Assembly (NCBI RefSeq): GCF_000801105.2
Contig: NC_079512.1
Span: 37,465,848 to 37,529,847 of the forward strand
Length of the DNA: 64,000 nt
From: Raphanus sativus
Taxonomy: Eukaryota > Streptophyta > Magnoliopsida > Brassicales > Brassicaceae
Direction: 5' to 3'
Positions 23,399 to 37,567 of this stretch are shown here, piece after piece; within the stretch, counting starts at the first letter, position 1, and the number at the start of each line of letters is the position of its first letter. The position numbers and the translations under genes were made by a program. Under the pieces are notes generated by a model. It searched no databases, was not told the origin of the DNA, and worked only from the letters and a program-made list of their open reading frames with translations.

Positions 23399-26300
23399 GA
23401 GAGAGTAATGGGAATGCTCACTTAATGCATTGAAGAGAAGGTAACAGATATACTTTTACTCTTCACGCCTTCCTATAAACAAAAACGGAAAAAATGTTAG
23501 AATATTATTGACTGAAGAACATTTTTAGAAAAAATTAAATAAAGTTGTTTTCCGAGAAAATGCAAAATGCAGAAGACCTTGGAGATTTGTTTCGTCGTCT
23601 TCGAAATGAGAGAAGAGAGAAGATTCTGCTGCGTTCAAGAGAAAGAAGACTGTGCAGAGAGATGAGTCATAGGCAGAGAAGACGGTTTGTTTTTGTCGGA
23701 TTATTAGCTTTCCTTTCCTCCCACACCTTCACCACTTGCCACTCGTCGGAGATGAAGAGCACTGCTTTACTATAATTTTACTAGTACGCCCTTCCCAACT
23801 CTCTTTATTTACCACTCTGCCCCCGGTGACTTTTCTTTTTCACTAAAGTACCTTCTAATGTGCGTTTTTAATTGTTCCACTACTAGCTAATCCGTAAACC
23901 ATCTGTAGACTACCTTAATAATATCTCGATATTTGAGTAACTACCGTTGAATTTTTTTTTTCATTCTTTTTAACACCGTTGAAATATTACTTTACGGTAA
24001 ACAATTACTGAGATGTATGACCTTGTTGTCGGCATAAATAGGACCCTCGTCTGAAACGAATAATGTTAAGTCTTCGTGATATAAGGCACAACAGACTTGC
24101 CTATGATTCCGTGTTACTACAAATAATCATGAAGATGTTTTAAAAGAATTCAATAGTGAATCCAAAAGAGACATGGTCGCTTGAACTTGATTTGTCTTTA
24201 GAATTACAGTCATTGTAGCAATGATGATGATGGTTATAAGATAGGAAGGGTAATCAGTAACCCATCACAGGTTCCACCCCTTAGTCCCTTTTCGGTTAAA
24301 AATTATTATGTCTTTGAAATGCAGTTATAGTATTATTACCTTTTTATTCTATAAACTTTCATTTTTGATTAGTTTCCCCATTATGATCTTGGATTGACCC
24401 GTGACTGTTCTCTAGCCAGCTGGCGAAACGGACGGTGAACCAATTTATCGGCGTCGTTTAAAGACAAATACATATTTTGGTTTTGAGACTCTATCCATGA
24501 AAAGGAACAAAGAACTTTACCAACAAATAAATATGCATTTGCTTTTTCATATAACCAAAAAATAAATAGCTGATGGAAATCGCCAACCCACTCCATTATT
24601 ATCCTTCTATACAACATATTGCAGAAATCAAACTTTGCAAATTCCAGGATAAAACGCTATGAATATCCATGCACCGTTAGTTTCTCTGTTGAAAAAAATA
24701 TGTATAAACCTATGTTGGATGTATGTATATAACCTATCAATACGAGAGATCATAAATATTTTGGCACGTATACAATATGCATGTGTGGAAAGGTTGGACA
24801 TTGGTGTTGGTGATGGTGGTCCTGGTGGAATGACTGCTACGCCCTCTTACTTTTTGATAGTGCCTATATACCATGCGTTTACTCTACATATATCAATTAC
24901 TAATGTAATCAACTTTTCCTAAAAGTGTGATTTTAGCATTAAAATAGTAGTTCCCGTTTAAATGCTAATATTACAGTTGCTCCATGACAATGACCAAGGT
25001 ATTGAAAAATAAAAATATCTTGTGAATGTCATGCTATTTCTTCTTTCTAGTCAGCTCATCACACATGGCACCCAAAACTGCAAATGAAACACCAATGGCA
25101 ATTAAGATGATACCCACCATAACAAACAAAACTCGTCGTAGTCTAGTATTGGTTATGTAATTTGTGACATAATAAATTTTAACGCAAGAATGCGTGTGTG
25201 TGCAGGTCTAAACGATTTTAATATATAGAATGTGTTTTACGCAGCCAACAAATTAAGGTTACGGAAATGGTTTTGAACAAGAGTTTCAGAGGAAGTAAGA
25301 GGAACTAATTTGAATTAGTATATCATAAATTCATAATCATAAAGTAAGAAAGGAAACTTCTTATTGGATGTAATAAAGATTGAGAAACTGTTGTTTTAAT
25401 TGTTTGGTGGATTGTCTCCATGTGATTTAGTTGGGAATAATCGTGCATCTTACTTTATATTAAAATAAATGTTCTGAAAATGTCCTTATCTGTAACAAAT
25501 AAATGGGCCAGCTAAAATTTCCATTCACATGATAAAATAATTACTCCTACTTAACAAAAGTATTTATACAGTACTTATACTAATGTTTAGGTTAGATTAG
25601 TGTAAATGGTCATCGAATGTCTAACACTTTGGCGGAATCGAACTTATAAAAATGACATAGTACTTCTCAAAATCTGCATTTTTCTGACGCAAATGAACTA
25701 AATTATTAAACTATAAACATCACCAACACCACTCTTTTTACGGCGAACAAGCATCAATAAACTAAATCATAATGAAGTAATTAAAGAAAAAACATCTAGG
25801 ATAAGAGTTTTAAATATACAAGTCGTTTCCAAATTCTAATACAGTTTCTTTTGAAGTCTTTTTATTTGCAGCATGAACTCTATAGATGCATACGAGACAA
25901 GTTAAACAGCTCATGGATAAATCCTCGTAGTATTAATTAATATTTTGGCTAGGTTAGCTACATTCGTGAGATAAATATAAATGCATTTATTTTTACTGAA
26001 ATGTCCGAATATAACATATTTCAAATATTAGATAACATAAAACATGTATAAAACACTCAAAGCCAAATTAAGCTGAAGAAAAATAACACATGAAAAACTT
26101 AGATGCAATATATACACATAAACACAAACAAATAAACAAACTCATGTGCTAATCAACTAACCCGTAACATGGTAGCTTTAAGATCCCGTGAACTAAGACT
26201 TTGTAACTTGCAAGTAATCATAGCCCGTGATCTGTTGAATCTATATCAATATTTATAATCTGACACTATAATAAATTTCTCCTAGTATTGGTGATGGAGA

Positions 26301-27081
26301 TTATATGAACATAAACATATTTCATCATCATAAAACTGGGCTGATTAGTTGATTAGTAAGCCCATCATACAAAAACCAACCTCAATTATTATTCACATGG
26401 GCCGAGGGGAAAATAAGCCGAGTCTATTAAACAAAATATAATCGAGGCATTTTTCATTATGATATATAAACGTCGTTAGCTACTTCATTAAACATCTACA
26501 TTAAGGGATGTCAAAAAAAAAAGAACATCTACATTAAGGAAAACTAATTTATTTCCATAAAAGGCCTCTGATATATTTGGGCCTACGAATATACTATTAT
26601 GGGCCTAAAACTTCATTTGCGAAACAGCCGTGTCAATAAAGCGTGTTGTGTTATTAAATAAAGGAGAAGAAAAGTCTATAAACCAATCATACGACGCTTC
26701 TTTGACTATCAGCGTTGCCGAAGAAGGCTTTTTGGCCCATGTAGGGTCGTTCCTTCTTTTTTCTTCGGCTATAAATACAGCTTCTATGCATTGAGAGGCG
26801 ACACTTTTTTTCATCGGAGAGTTTCCGAAGGAATTCGAGGTCTGGCGGCTCCTTCTTTCTTCTCCGATCAACCGTCCCGATCTGTTGCCCGTAATGATTT
26901 TGGCGCGTTATTAGAAGTCCCGATATCTTACTTTACACACACACTCGAGGTCTCCTCGTGGTCGATCTAGGGTTTCCGCGAGATCTGAGATTTACATCTT
27001 TGTTGGTCCCGTTTTGATTCCGAAGTCCATCTTCTTCGCATCCAAATATACTTTGGTGTAGTTTGTCCCTAATATCGTAAG
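23399..27081. other. Intergenic between MCA1 and the Lys-rich gene
   Basis: About 3.7 kb with no firm gene. FBS4 (At4g35930), expected here, is not seen. A 76-codon Arg-rich frame at 23545-23775 is unrecognised. A short hydrophobic frame on the minus strand at 25034-25120 is listed separately. The last 450 bp (about 26630-27081) look like the promoter and leader of the next gene. Confidence 0.5.
25034..25120 (-). other. Possible micro-ORF or gene remnant with one membrane helix
   Basis: The frame reads MVGIILIAIGVSFAVLGAMC then DELTRKKK and stop. In the same frame, codons upstream of the Met (YITNTRLRRVLFV) are also open back to about 25205. A helix followed by a basic tail resembles the C-terminus of a tail-anchored or small membrane protein, in otherwise non-coding AT-rich DNA. 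I do not recognise it; it could be chance or the relic of a lost gene. Confidence 0.25.
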
Positions 27082-28465
27082 ATGTCTCGGTGCTTCCCGT
27101 TCCCGCCACCTGGCTATGTACTGAACGGGATCCGCGATGAGGCTCTGATCGAATCGATCAAGGTTTGTTTGAGAAAATTAATCTCGTGTGGTTTCGGTTA
27201 TTGGGGTTTCACGGGATTTCAAATGCTCAGCTTCATTGTTTCGGTTATGCCCCCCATGAATGATAAAAGATACCAGTTTGAGATATTTTCTATTGAAAAC
27301 GATGGATACAATGTCACTAAAATTAACCGGTCCGTTTGAGATAATTATAAATACAGATTCGAAGTACAATGTTAACTGTCACGTAGTCCCTTGAGTTGAG
27401 TAGATGTCCAGAAATCGTTTGCAGAAGGGTTGCTCTATATGAGTTCTTGTTCTGCTTTTCATTGAATTTGCTGATCATTGATCTTTTGGTTTTGTTCACA
27501 GAAGGCAGAGGAGAAAGCTAAGAAAGAACATAGGAGGAAGGAGAGGAAAAAAGAGAAAAAGGATAAGAAAGAGAAGAAGGAGAAAAAGAGGAAGGAGAGG
27601 GGAGGGGAAGGTGAAAGCGAAAAACACTCTCATAAGAGAAGGCGCAAAGAAGAAGTTGCTAAAGATGGCAAGAACATTGAAAGTGAGAATGGCTGTTTTG
27701 AGAAGAGCAGTCTTACTGTAGAACGCGACCTGCTTCAGTCCACGTCTCAGAACTCTTGTGATAGCACTCTTAACAGCAATGAGCTACCTAAGCAGCCACA
27801 TCGCAACAACAACGACTCTGGTGAGTTTGTTTCCTTCCCCCGGGAAGGTTCTAGTATTCTTGTTGGGTCTATTTACCTTTTCAGGACATTGTTGACGTTC
27901 TTTCTTCAAATATGTTGAATTTGAAGAAAGCATCATTCGGATTCGGGTGCCTATCCGAAGGCAGAATGATCCTGAGGTGATGATGACCACCAACAAGGAT
28001 CAACAAAAACCATGTCCTTCCCGGGAAGTGAAGTTGGATACCGTGAAGATTGTTATTAGAGAGCAGCCGCAACATCTTTGTTCCACTTCAAAGCCACATG
28101 AAGAGAAGAAAAAAGACCAAATTTTAAAAACGAAACCCATCAAGGAGAAGAAATCGTCGTCCACTTCTGACCCTTCAAGCGGCCTATGCAGGTTTTGCCC
28201 GCCATCATTGGCGGTGCAATTCTTGAACGTAGTTGAGAATTGGGTTCCTAACACGATCGAGAGAAGTGTAGAGCTGACCAACTATGAAGATGATGAATGT
28301 TGGTGGTTCTTGAAGAAGCCAAGTAGCCACAAGTTTGGCACAGAAAGATGCAAACAACTTAATAATGAGACAAAGCAAGTCGTAAGCAGTTCAATGGCGT
28401 GGCCATGTGCTCGCCTTTTACCAGAAGCTGATGTCCACGCCTTACCTTACACCGTCCCTTTCTGA
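27082..28465 (+). CDS. Lys-rich plant protein of unknown function (At4g35940-like), complete copy
   Basis: Exon 1 (27082-27162) encodes MSRCFPFPPPGYVLNGIRDE to the end IESIK; exon 2 (27502-27820) starts KAEEKAKKEHRRKERKKEKK and is a highly charged Lys/Glu coiled region followed by an acidic, Ser/Asn-rich stretch. The last exon (from about 27920 to 28465) encodes a conserved C-terminal domain: RIRVPIRRQNDPEV, GLCRFCPPSLAVQFLNVVEN, WWFLKKPSSHKF, MAWPCARLLPEADVHALPYT. The acceptor of the last exon is uncertain, since the nearest TTTCAG leads into a stop; an AG near 27926 restores the frame. The family is plant-specific with no assigned function; the Lys-rich part suggests a nuclear location (inference). 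It is the left end of a tandem duplication: exon 2 onward is repeated at 32284-33054. Confidence 0.82.
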
Positions 28466-29620
28466 TACGAGCAGGAAGAAGAATTTCTTAACAAGGAACT
28501 TGGTCGAGATAATCCGTGTGCTGGAGTCGGACCAAACATTTTTTGATTTGGCCTTAAAAAGGTCTAAGGTTGAACACTGTTTGTTATACTTTGCGGTTGC
28601 TTAATATAGTAAGATTAGTACTACGCCCTGATCTCTCTTCTTTGAAGATGTGATTTCATGTACATAATCAAGTTGAACATATCATTTAGAATGGAAGAGA
28701 GACTATACTACACCAATATTAGCTCCACCAATACTAGCTCTCTCGACCAATCAATTGAATCATATGTTAAATTAAACTCAACAGAATTCGTATTTAGAGG
28801 AACTAAGAGAGCAATGAACACTGAAAAGAAGAAAAAAAAAATGAAAACGAAAACACTTTCTTTTAAGACCCTGTCATCGAGCTTCTTACAAAATGGAGCA
28901 AGCCTTTTGTGCTTTGTTCTTCTTTTTCTTCTGCTTTGGAGGTTGAAGGACCACTTTGATAGCTGCATCAAAGACTCCCTTCACGTTCTGCAGTTTATTA
29001 TATCCCACATTATTTTCATCATAAAAAGATGGAAGCCAACATATTCAAAAATGGGTTCATAAGATTTATATTTACCTCTTGTGATTTTGAACTGCACTCG
29101 ATGTAAGCAGGCGCTTCAATTAGCTTCTTGAGCTCCTCTCCCTTTGATGCAGAACATGCAAATGATTAACGGGGCTTTTTTTTTTGAATAACTTGAAAAA
29201 ATGCACCGAGGAAATAAAAGGGTCTTCTTCATACCTGAGCACTGGTAATAGGGACGGCACCAGGATGGTCGATGACAAACTGTTTGTCATCCCGAAGATC
29301 TGACAGAAAAACAAAGTTTCATAAGCATCAAATTTGCAGGTACCAATAAGAGGAATCTATAGTCGAAACAGAATGGAAAACGTTAATATGAGTTATAGGC
29401 TTATAGCCAAAGCTTCTGAAGCTCTTCCATACTTGCTACACCTTAGCTATTTGATTGGAGGAAGTTTAAAGACATAAATGACTCCCTCTCAAAATTTAGG
29501 TAACCAAAGGTTTAAGAGGTCATCGTCAGAAGAAGGTTATAGCGTGTACGTACGGTTAACAAGAAATGCAAGATACAAGAAAAAACATGTTGACCAATGG
29601 GTATGCAATGAAAACTAGGC
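27711..29620. repeat. Duplication unit 1, left arm
   Basis: Matches 32274-34180 in the same orientation, with many substitutions and indels in introns and a few in exons (roughly 95% in exons, lower in introns, by eye). It contains the end of the Lys-rich gene and three ROP exons. It ends abruptly at about 29620 and joins calmodulin-methyltransferase intron sequence at about 29628. Confidence 0.85.
28886..29299 (-). pseudogene. ROP GTPase fragment (last three exons of a ROP5 copy)
   Basis: Three exons on the minus strand: 29299-29235 (DLRDDKQFVIDHPGAVPITS), 29141-29076 (GEELKKLIEAPAYIECSSKS) and 28988-28886 ([13 protein letters not shown], a poly-Lys stretch, ending KAQKACSIL). Splice sites are canonical. 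The exons for the P-loop, switch I, switch II and the TKLD motif are absent because of the internal deletion of duplication unit 1, so no GTPase can be made. The complete gene is at 33480-34913. Confidence 0.9.
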
Positions 29621-29686
29621 TCAGATATTAATGTTTCCTTAAGATTATTATTTTTTTTTGGATTCACTGTTGTACTTAACATCCAG

Positions 29687-30184
29687 ATATTAAGCGTAAC
29701 ATAGAGTCTAACTCCATGGCATTTAGCGACACAAGCGTAAAAGCCATGGAGTTGCACTGGAACCAGCATGAACTCTCAGAGCTCACCAACATGTTTGACA
29801 TCATAGTTGCGAGCGATTGGTAGCTTCCCTCACTTTTTCATTCCTCTTGATTTCAGTTTTTTTTTATTTCTAATCTCTTTGTCTCCTTTTTATTTATTCA
29901 CCAGTACTTTTTTCAAGGAGTTTCATAAGGACCTTGCAAGTCTCATCAAGGTGCTCCTCAAAGCCAACGAAACCTCTGAAGCGTTTTTCTTCAGTCCTAA
30001 GAGAGGTGACTCTTTAGATAAGTTCCTGAAGGAGATCGAAGACATTGGTTTAAACTACGTCTTAACCGAAAAATATGATGAACAAGTTTGGAAGCGCCAT
30101 GAGACGCTTGCGAAAGGAGACGAGTCTTGGCCTAGCTATGACAAGAACCACTGTTACCCTTTACTTATTCAAATTACTAATTAA
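29687..30184 (+). pseudogene. Calmodulin-lysine N-methyltransferase fragment (last two exons)
   Basis: Exons equivalent to 29687-29819 and 29905-30184 encode the C-terminal half of the methyltransferase (MELHWNQHELSELTNMFDII, then TFFKEFHKDLASLIKVLLKA to the end LLIQITN). The five upstream exons, including the S-adenosylmethionine-binding ELGSGYGLAG motif, are absent. It follows ROP pseudogene sequence directly. The complete gene is at 38593-40147. Confidence 0.92.
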
Positions 30185-30980
30185 TCATAAATAATTAAAG
30201 ACTGTTTCATCTTTGCGGCGAATAAACGCAGGTATAGTCCAATCTTTTCAAGCTTTTTGTTTAACATTCTGTGTAGGTGTTTACTTTAATGGATATAATC
30301 CAATATTAAGTGGGTGGATTTGAAAGTTGAAACCTTTTTTGACTCTATGCAAGATGCTCTTATCTTCCTTTATAGAGAGGTCCGGTCCTCACTACAATTA
30401 ATATACAAGAGTTAGGCGAAGCCGTTCATCTAAATATAAAATATAGAACAATATAAAATAATACTACAAAAGCTAAAGATTCTAGATCAAGTGTACTGCC
30501 ATTGATGAACGACATCAAGCTACATAAATCAAAGCTTTTGATCTTCTTACGAACCAAAAGTCATTGTCTTTGTTAGCTGTTTGAACTAATTTAATGGTCC
30601 TTTTACTTGGACAGATTGGGACAGACAGTATTTGTATATTGTTAATATATTATTGGCTAAAAATTGTGATTACCCGCCAAATTTGCACGATTATTCAACG
30701 TACATTTTCAGACGGCGTCTACTACTACAGAGCACCGTAATCCGTAAAGACAACATCTTGTCTTAAAAATATCGAAGAAAACTAATAAGAGATAAGAGTT
30801 CTAAGGAATAACTATTACTATAACTAATCAGTCTAAAAACAAATCAATCCGTGGAGTACCACACGAATCAACTCTTTCTTCTGGTCGTCTTTCAGTTGAT
30901 GATCTTTTGTTTCTCTTAGATGAAAACCTCGAAAGATGTTACTATCAAGTATCAAAGCTTTAACGCATACGTTACAGCTA
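30185..30980. other. Duplicated intergenic region, copy 1
   Basis: Non-coding DNA between convergent methyltransferase and thaumatin fragments; identical by eye to 40148-40943. Confidence 0.75.
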
Positions 30981-32257
30981 TCACCAAACGCGTTGTACCG
31001 CCCAGAACGCGACAGCTAAAACACCAGACGAAAACACGGTAGAGATAGTTGGCGATGACGCGGAAGAGTAGGTTACGGCTTCGGGCTCAAGTTCTCCTCC
31101 CTTCTTTGCACTCTTCACACTGAGACAAATTACATAAATACAAAATTATTATGTATGTATATAACAATGGGACCATCTTTGCGATATGAACAAAAGAGCC
31201 GTGTCTGGACCGCACATGGGCACAGTTCACCGACGTTTGAATGAAAAAAAAAAATCTATGCATACAACAGAGAACATTAGATATTTTATTTATTATGCTG
31301 ATATCATTATTGCTACGGGTGAAAATATGAAAATGTCGTCTTGTCTCATCATTTCACAAATTGACAAAACAACACGGTGCATTATGACAAACACTTCTCA
31401 TGATTTTTTTTATACGGTGATTTGACGTCACCTTTCTTCAAAAACGTTACAAAAGGTGAATAATTCATCTCCAAGACTCCAAAGATCAAAAAAGTTGGAA
31501 TATTTGAATGTGATATTAAAAAAAAAAATCGAGACCGGCTTCAAACAGAATCTGAGCCAAACTTTTTATTTTTTAAAATTGATTTGAACGATCATTGGAG
31601 CAAAACTTTTTACTTAGTAATACCAATTTGTTTTCAAATATTCTTATTCGTGTTTCCACTAGAATAAAACCATAGCTTTTGTAGTAATTTTATATTCTTA
31701 CAGTATTATAATGTAAACAGAAATACTTTTTCTTAAATAGAAATATATATTACCTTGGGTTAGGAGAAGGACAGAAAGTGATGAGGTAATCAGCTCCGGC
31801 GCAAGTAAATGTACTAGTCCCGTCGTCGTAAGCGTAACTATAAGCTCTCGGACACGCGTTTTTGAAAAACAACGAGTATTCGCTCGGCTTACACGTGTCC
31901 GGCGTTCCAAACGCGCCGCTGCAGCAATACTCCGGCGTCCCAAACGCCTCGCAAGCGCTTTTGCAAGCAACTCCTCCTTCGTTCCCCGTCGTCGCCACTT
32001 TCAGCTGAGCAGGACAAGGGCCGTTGAGCTCCGCGACGCAGCCTGTGACGGTGCAGTTCCCGGCGGCGCCGCTCGCGTCTCCGCCGCCTTGCGGTACGAT
32101 CGTCATAGGGATGTTGTAGCCGTCGACGAGGCTGACGTCGTAGAAATCGAGACCGCCGGCTCCGTTTAAGGTGAACTCAGCTAGCGTCGCTGGAGGTGCT
32201 GCGCCGGATCCGGAGCACTCGACGGCGGAGGAACCGCAGTCTCCGGTAACGCAGGTG
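30981..32257 (-). pseudogene. Thaumatin-like protein gene, 5'-truncated copy
   Basis: Retains the last exon (31119-30981) and the 3' part of exon 1 (32257-31754), identical to the complete gene at 40944-42484. The promoter, signal peptide and the first third of the thaumatin fold are missing; the copy breaks at GCAGGTG (32251-32257) and continues into 22 bp of filler and then Lys-rich gene sequence. No start codon in the proper place remains; the first in-frame Met is at 32106. Confidence 0.92.
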
Positions 32258-32283
32258 GACGGCTCCGTTTAAGGTGAACTCAA
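32258..32283. other. Filler DNA at the duplication junction
   Basis: GGCTCCGTTTAAGGTGAACT (32260-32279) at the junction is a copy of the same sequence at 32158-32178, inside the neighbouring thaumatin exon. Templated filler of this kind marks error-prone end joining or template switching. Confidence 0.85.
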
Positions 32284-33054
32284 CTTACTGTAGAACGCGA
32301 CCTGCTTCAGTCCACGTCTCAGAACTCTTGTGATAGCACTCTTAACAGCAATGAGCTACCTAAGCAGCACAAGGAGAAGCAGCCACATCACGACTCTGGT
32401 GAGTTTGTTTCCTTCCCCCGGGAAGGATCTATTATTCTTGTTGGGTATATATTTACCTTTTCAGGACATTTTTGACGTTCTTTCTTCAAATATGTTGAAT
32501 TTGAAGAAAGCATCATTCGGATTCGGTTGCCTATCCGAAGACAGAATGATCCTGAGGTGATGATGTCCACCAACAAGGATCAACAAAAACCTTGTCTTTC
32601 CCGGGAAGTGAAGTTAGATACCGCCAACATTGTTACTAGAAAACAGCCGCAGCAACGTCCTTGTTGCACTTCAAAACCACATGAAGAGAAGAGAAAAGAC
32701 CAAATTTTAAGAACGAAACTCGGCAAGGAGAAGAAATTATCGTCCACTTCTGATGACCCTTCAAGCGGATTATGCAGGTTTTGCCCTCCATCATTGGCGG
32801 TGCAATTCTTGAATGTAGTTGAGAACTGGGTTCCTAATACGATCCAGAGAAGTGTAGAGCTCACCAACACTGAAGGTGATGAATGTTGGTGGTTCTTGAA
32901 GAAGCCAAGTAGCCACAAGTTTGACGGAACAGAAAGATGCAAACAACTTAATAGTGAGACAAAGCAAGTCGTAAGCAGTTCAATGGCGTGGCCATGTGCT
33001 CGCCTTTTACCAGAAGCTGATGTCCACGCCTTACCTTACACCGTCCCTTTCTGA
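32284..33054 (+). pseudogene. Lys-rich protein gene, 5'-truncated copy
   Basis: Begins inside the second exon (VERDLLQSTSQNSCDSTLNS) and includes the whole C-terminal exon (GLCRFCPPSLAVQFLNVVEN, WWFLKKPSSHKFDG, MAWPCARLLPEADVHALPYT). It lacks exon 1 and the Lys-rich region found at 27082-27700, and has no obvious promoter. Relative to copy 1 it carries in-frame differences such as RPCC for CSTS-type residues and an extra QHKEK stretch, with the frame of the conserved domain kept. Expression from antisense thaumatin-side sequence cannot be excluded. Confidence 0.8.
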
Positions 33055-33479
33055 TACGAGCAGGAAGAAGAATTTCTTAACAAGGAACCTGGTCGAGATA
33101 ATCCGTATGCTGGAGTCTGACCAAACATTTTTTTGATTTGGCCTTAAAAAGGTCTAAGGTTGAACACTGGTTGTTATACTTTGCGGTTGCTTAATATAGT
33201 AAGATTAGTACTACGCCCTGATCTCTCTTCTTCTCTGAAGATGTGATTACATGTACAACATCAAGTTTAACATATCATTTAGAATGGAAGAGAGACTATA
33301 CTACACCAATATTAGCTCCACCAATACTAAGCTCTCTCGACTCGACTATCAATTTAAACATACGTTAAATTAAACTCAACACAAATCGTATTTAGAGGAA
33401 CTAAGAGAGCAATCAACAATGAACACTGAAAAAAATGAAAACGAAAACACTTTCTTTTAAGACCCTGTCATCGAGCTTC

Positions 33480-35839
<2,360 letters not shown>

Positions 35840-37264
35840 ATGGCAGTGAATGTCGTCGATGCAGAGTACCTCAAACAGTTAGAGAAGTCTCGTAGGGACC
35901 TTCGAGCTCTCATCTCTTCCAGAAACTGTGCTCCCATTATGCTCCGTCTCGCGTAACCTCTTTTCTCTCTTTCTCCATTTTTTCTTTCTTGTATTACACG
36001 TTTCCAAATGCAAGTCTGGCCGTGTGTATGTAGATGGCATGACGCAGGAACATATGATGAGAAGAAGAAAAGTGGAGGTCCCAATGGATCTATTAGGTTC
36101 AAGGACGAGCTAAACCGCCCTCATAACAAAGGTCTCGAGAAAGCAGTCGCCTTCTGCGGTCAGTTCTCTTTAGCCTTAAATCTTCATCTTTGATTTGGCT
36201 GTCTTCTTTTTTCATGTAAGTGGACACTTTATTTTTTTCAGAGGAAGTAAAAGCTAAGCATCCACGAGTCTCTTACGCAGACCTTTACCAGGTTAAAAAC
36301 TCACTCATAGAAGCTTTTTATTGAGAGGAATGTTGTTTGAAACAGATTCTTTGTGTGTTTGAACTCTCAGCTCGCAGGAGTTGTTGCAGTGGAAGTTACC
36401 GGTGGCCCTACAATCCCATTTACTCCAGGCCGTAATGTAGTACCCACTCTACACTCTTATCCCTAAAGGACAACACCTTAGAATCATCATATTTTAATAG
36501 ATCCATTGATGATATTCAGGATGCTGAGACAGCAGATGAAGGAGATCTTCCTGATGCGAATCAAGGTGCCTCACATCTAAGAACTCTCTTCTCTCGTATG
36601 GGTCTATCGGATAAAGACATTGTAGCTCTCTCTGGAGGCCACACTCTGGTTACTAACTAACTCTCCTTAAAAAGAAAAACATAATAACCGGACACTAAAC
36701 ATGCTCCAATGAACCAACTTGGTTTGCGCTGCTTTTGTATGTACAGGGGCGTGCACATAAGGAGAGATCAGATTTCGAAGGCCCTTGGACGCGAGATCCT
36801 CTCAAGTTTGACAACTCTTATTTCGTGTAAGCCAAACAAACAGCGCACACAAAGTTAGATTGAGAAGGGAGTGTTGTGGAACTTACATTTGTCTAATTAA
36901 TGCATTGATGGTTTCAGAGAGCTTCTGAACGGGGAAACTCCAGAACTGCTGCAACTTAAAACCGACAAGGCTCTACTTGGCGATCCCAAGTTCGAACCTT
37001 ATGTTAAGATGTATGCAAAGGTAAAAGATTATAACTTTTAGTTTGGATGAGATTCATCAACATAGTAAATGTATGTGAATATGACAGGATGAGGATGTGT
37101 TCTTCAGAGATTATGCTTTCTCACACAAGAAACTGTCAGAACTAGGATGCAATCTGCCAAGAAAAACTCCTGCGACAGTAAAGCAGCAGGCAGTTGGAAT
37201 CGCTGTTGTTGCAGCTGCTGTCATCTTCACCATATGCTATGAAGCAAGGAGAATAGGCAAGTGA
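35840..37264 (+). CDS. APX5: Ascorbate peroxidase, membrane-bound peroxisomal type (APX5-like)
   Basis: Reduces H2O2 with ascorbate. Eight exons: 35840-35952, 36034-36158, 36242-36291, 36371-36436, 36520-36648, 36747-36826, 36918-37020, 37088-37264; 280 residues. Seen: distal haem pocket [14 protein letters not shown] (Arg and His of the active site), substrate region [39 protein letters not shown], the proximal His in [15 protein letters not shown], and [18 protein letters not shown]-terminal hydrophobic segment ([19 protein letters not shown]) followed by a basic tail (RRIGK) marks a tail-anchored peroxisomal or glyoxysomal membrane enzyme, as in Arabidopsis APX3 and APX5. Position after ROP5 supports APX5 (At4g35970). 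The third exon break and GC|gt-type phase are as expected; no lesion seen. Confidence 0.94.
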
Positions 37265-37567
37265 GGAGGAGGAAGTTTCACAGATGCGGAACAAAAAAGG
37301 CTAAAAAAAAGATGTTAAAACTGAATGAATGCAATAAAATAAAATAAAAAAAATGATTCATGAGATGTTTGTTTACCTTTATAAGAAAATCATACCGATA
37401 CAGAAGAATGTCTGAAAAGGTTATATATATATTTCAAAGTAGTAGAAGCATAAGATTTTATTTCTCAGTCACACAATGGGAATTACATTAGAGTAATAAC
37501 ACTATCAAAAGGGGGCAAAAAAAAAACAAGCCTGGAACTATTAAAAGAAGAAAAAGAAAAAAGAAAA

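Larger units (their letters stand above)
29628..32257. repeat. Duplication unit 1, right arm (near-identical to 39591-42221)
   Basis: Same orientation as 39591-42221, offset 9963-9964. Except for four or five differences in the first 90 bp (to 29709), I see only one difference, an extra A in an A run near 31520/41483, over about 2.5 kb that includes introns and intergenic DNA. Confidence 0.93.

Noticed and set aside
23545..23775. 76-codon Arg-rich frame upstream of MCA1
   Set aside because: No conservation signal visible and no domain; could be leader sequence of an unannotated transcript, but nothing supports it.
31186..31425. 79-codon frame present identically at 41149-41388
   Set aside because: Its conservation is only due to the recent duplication; it lies in the thaumatin intron/antisense region and has no domain.
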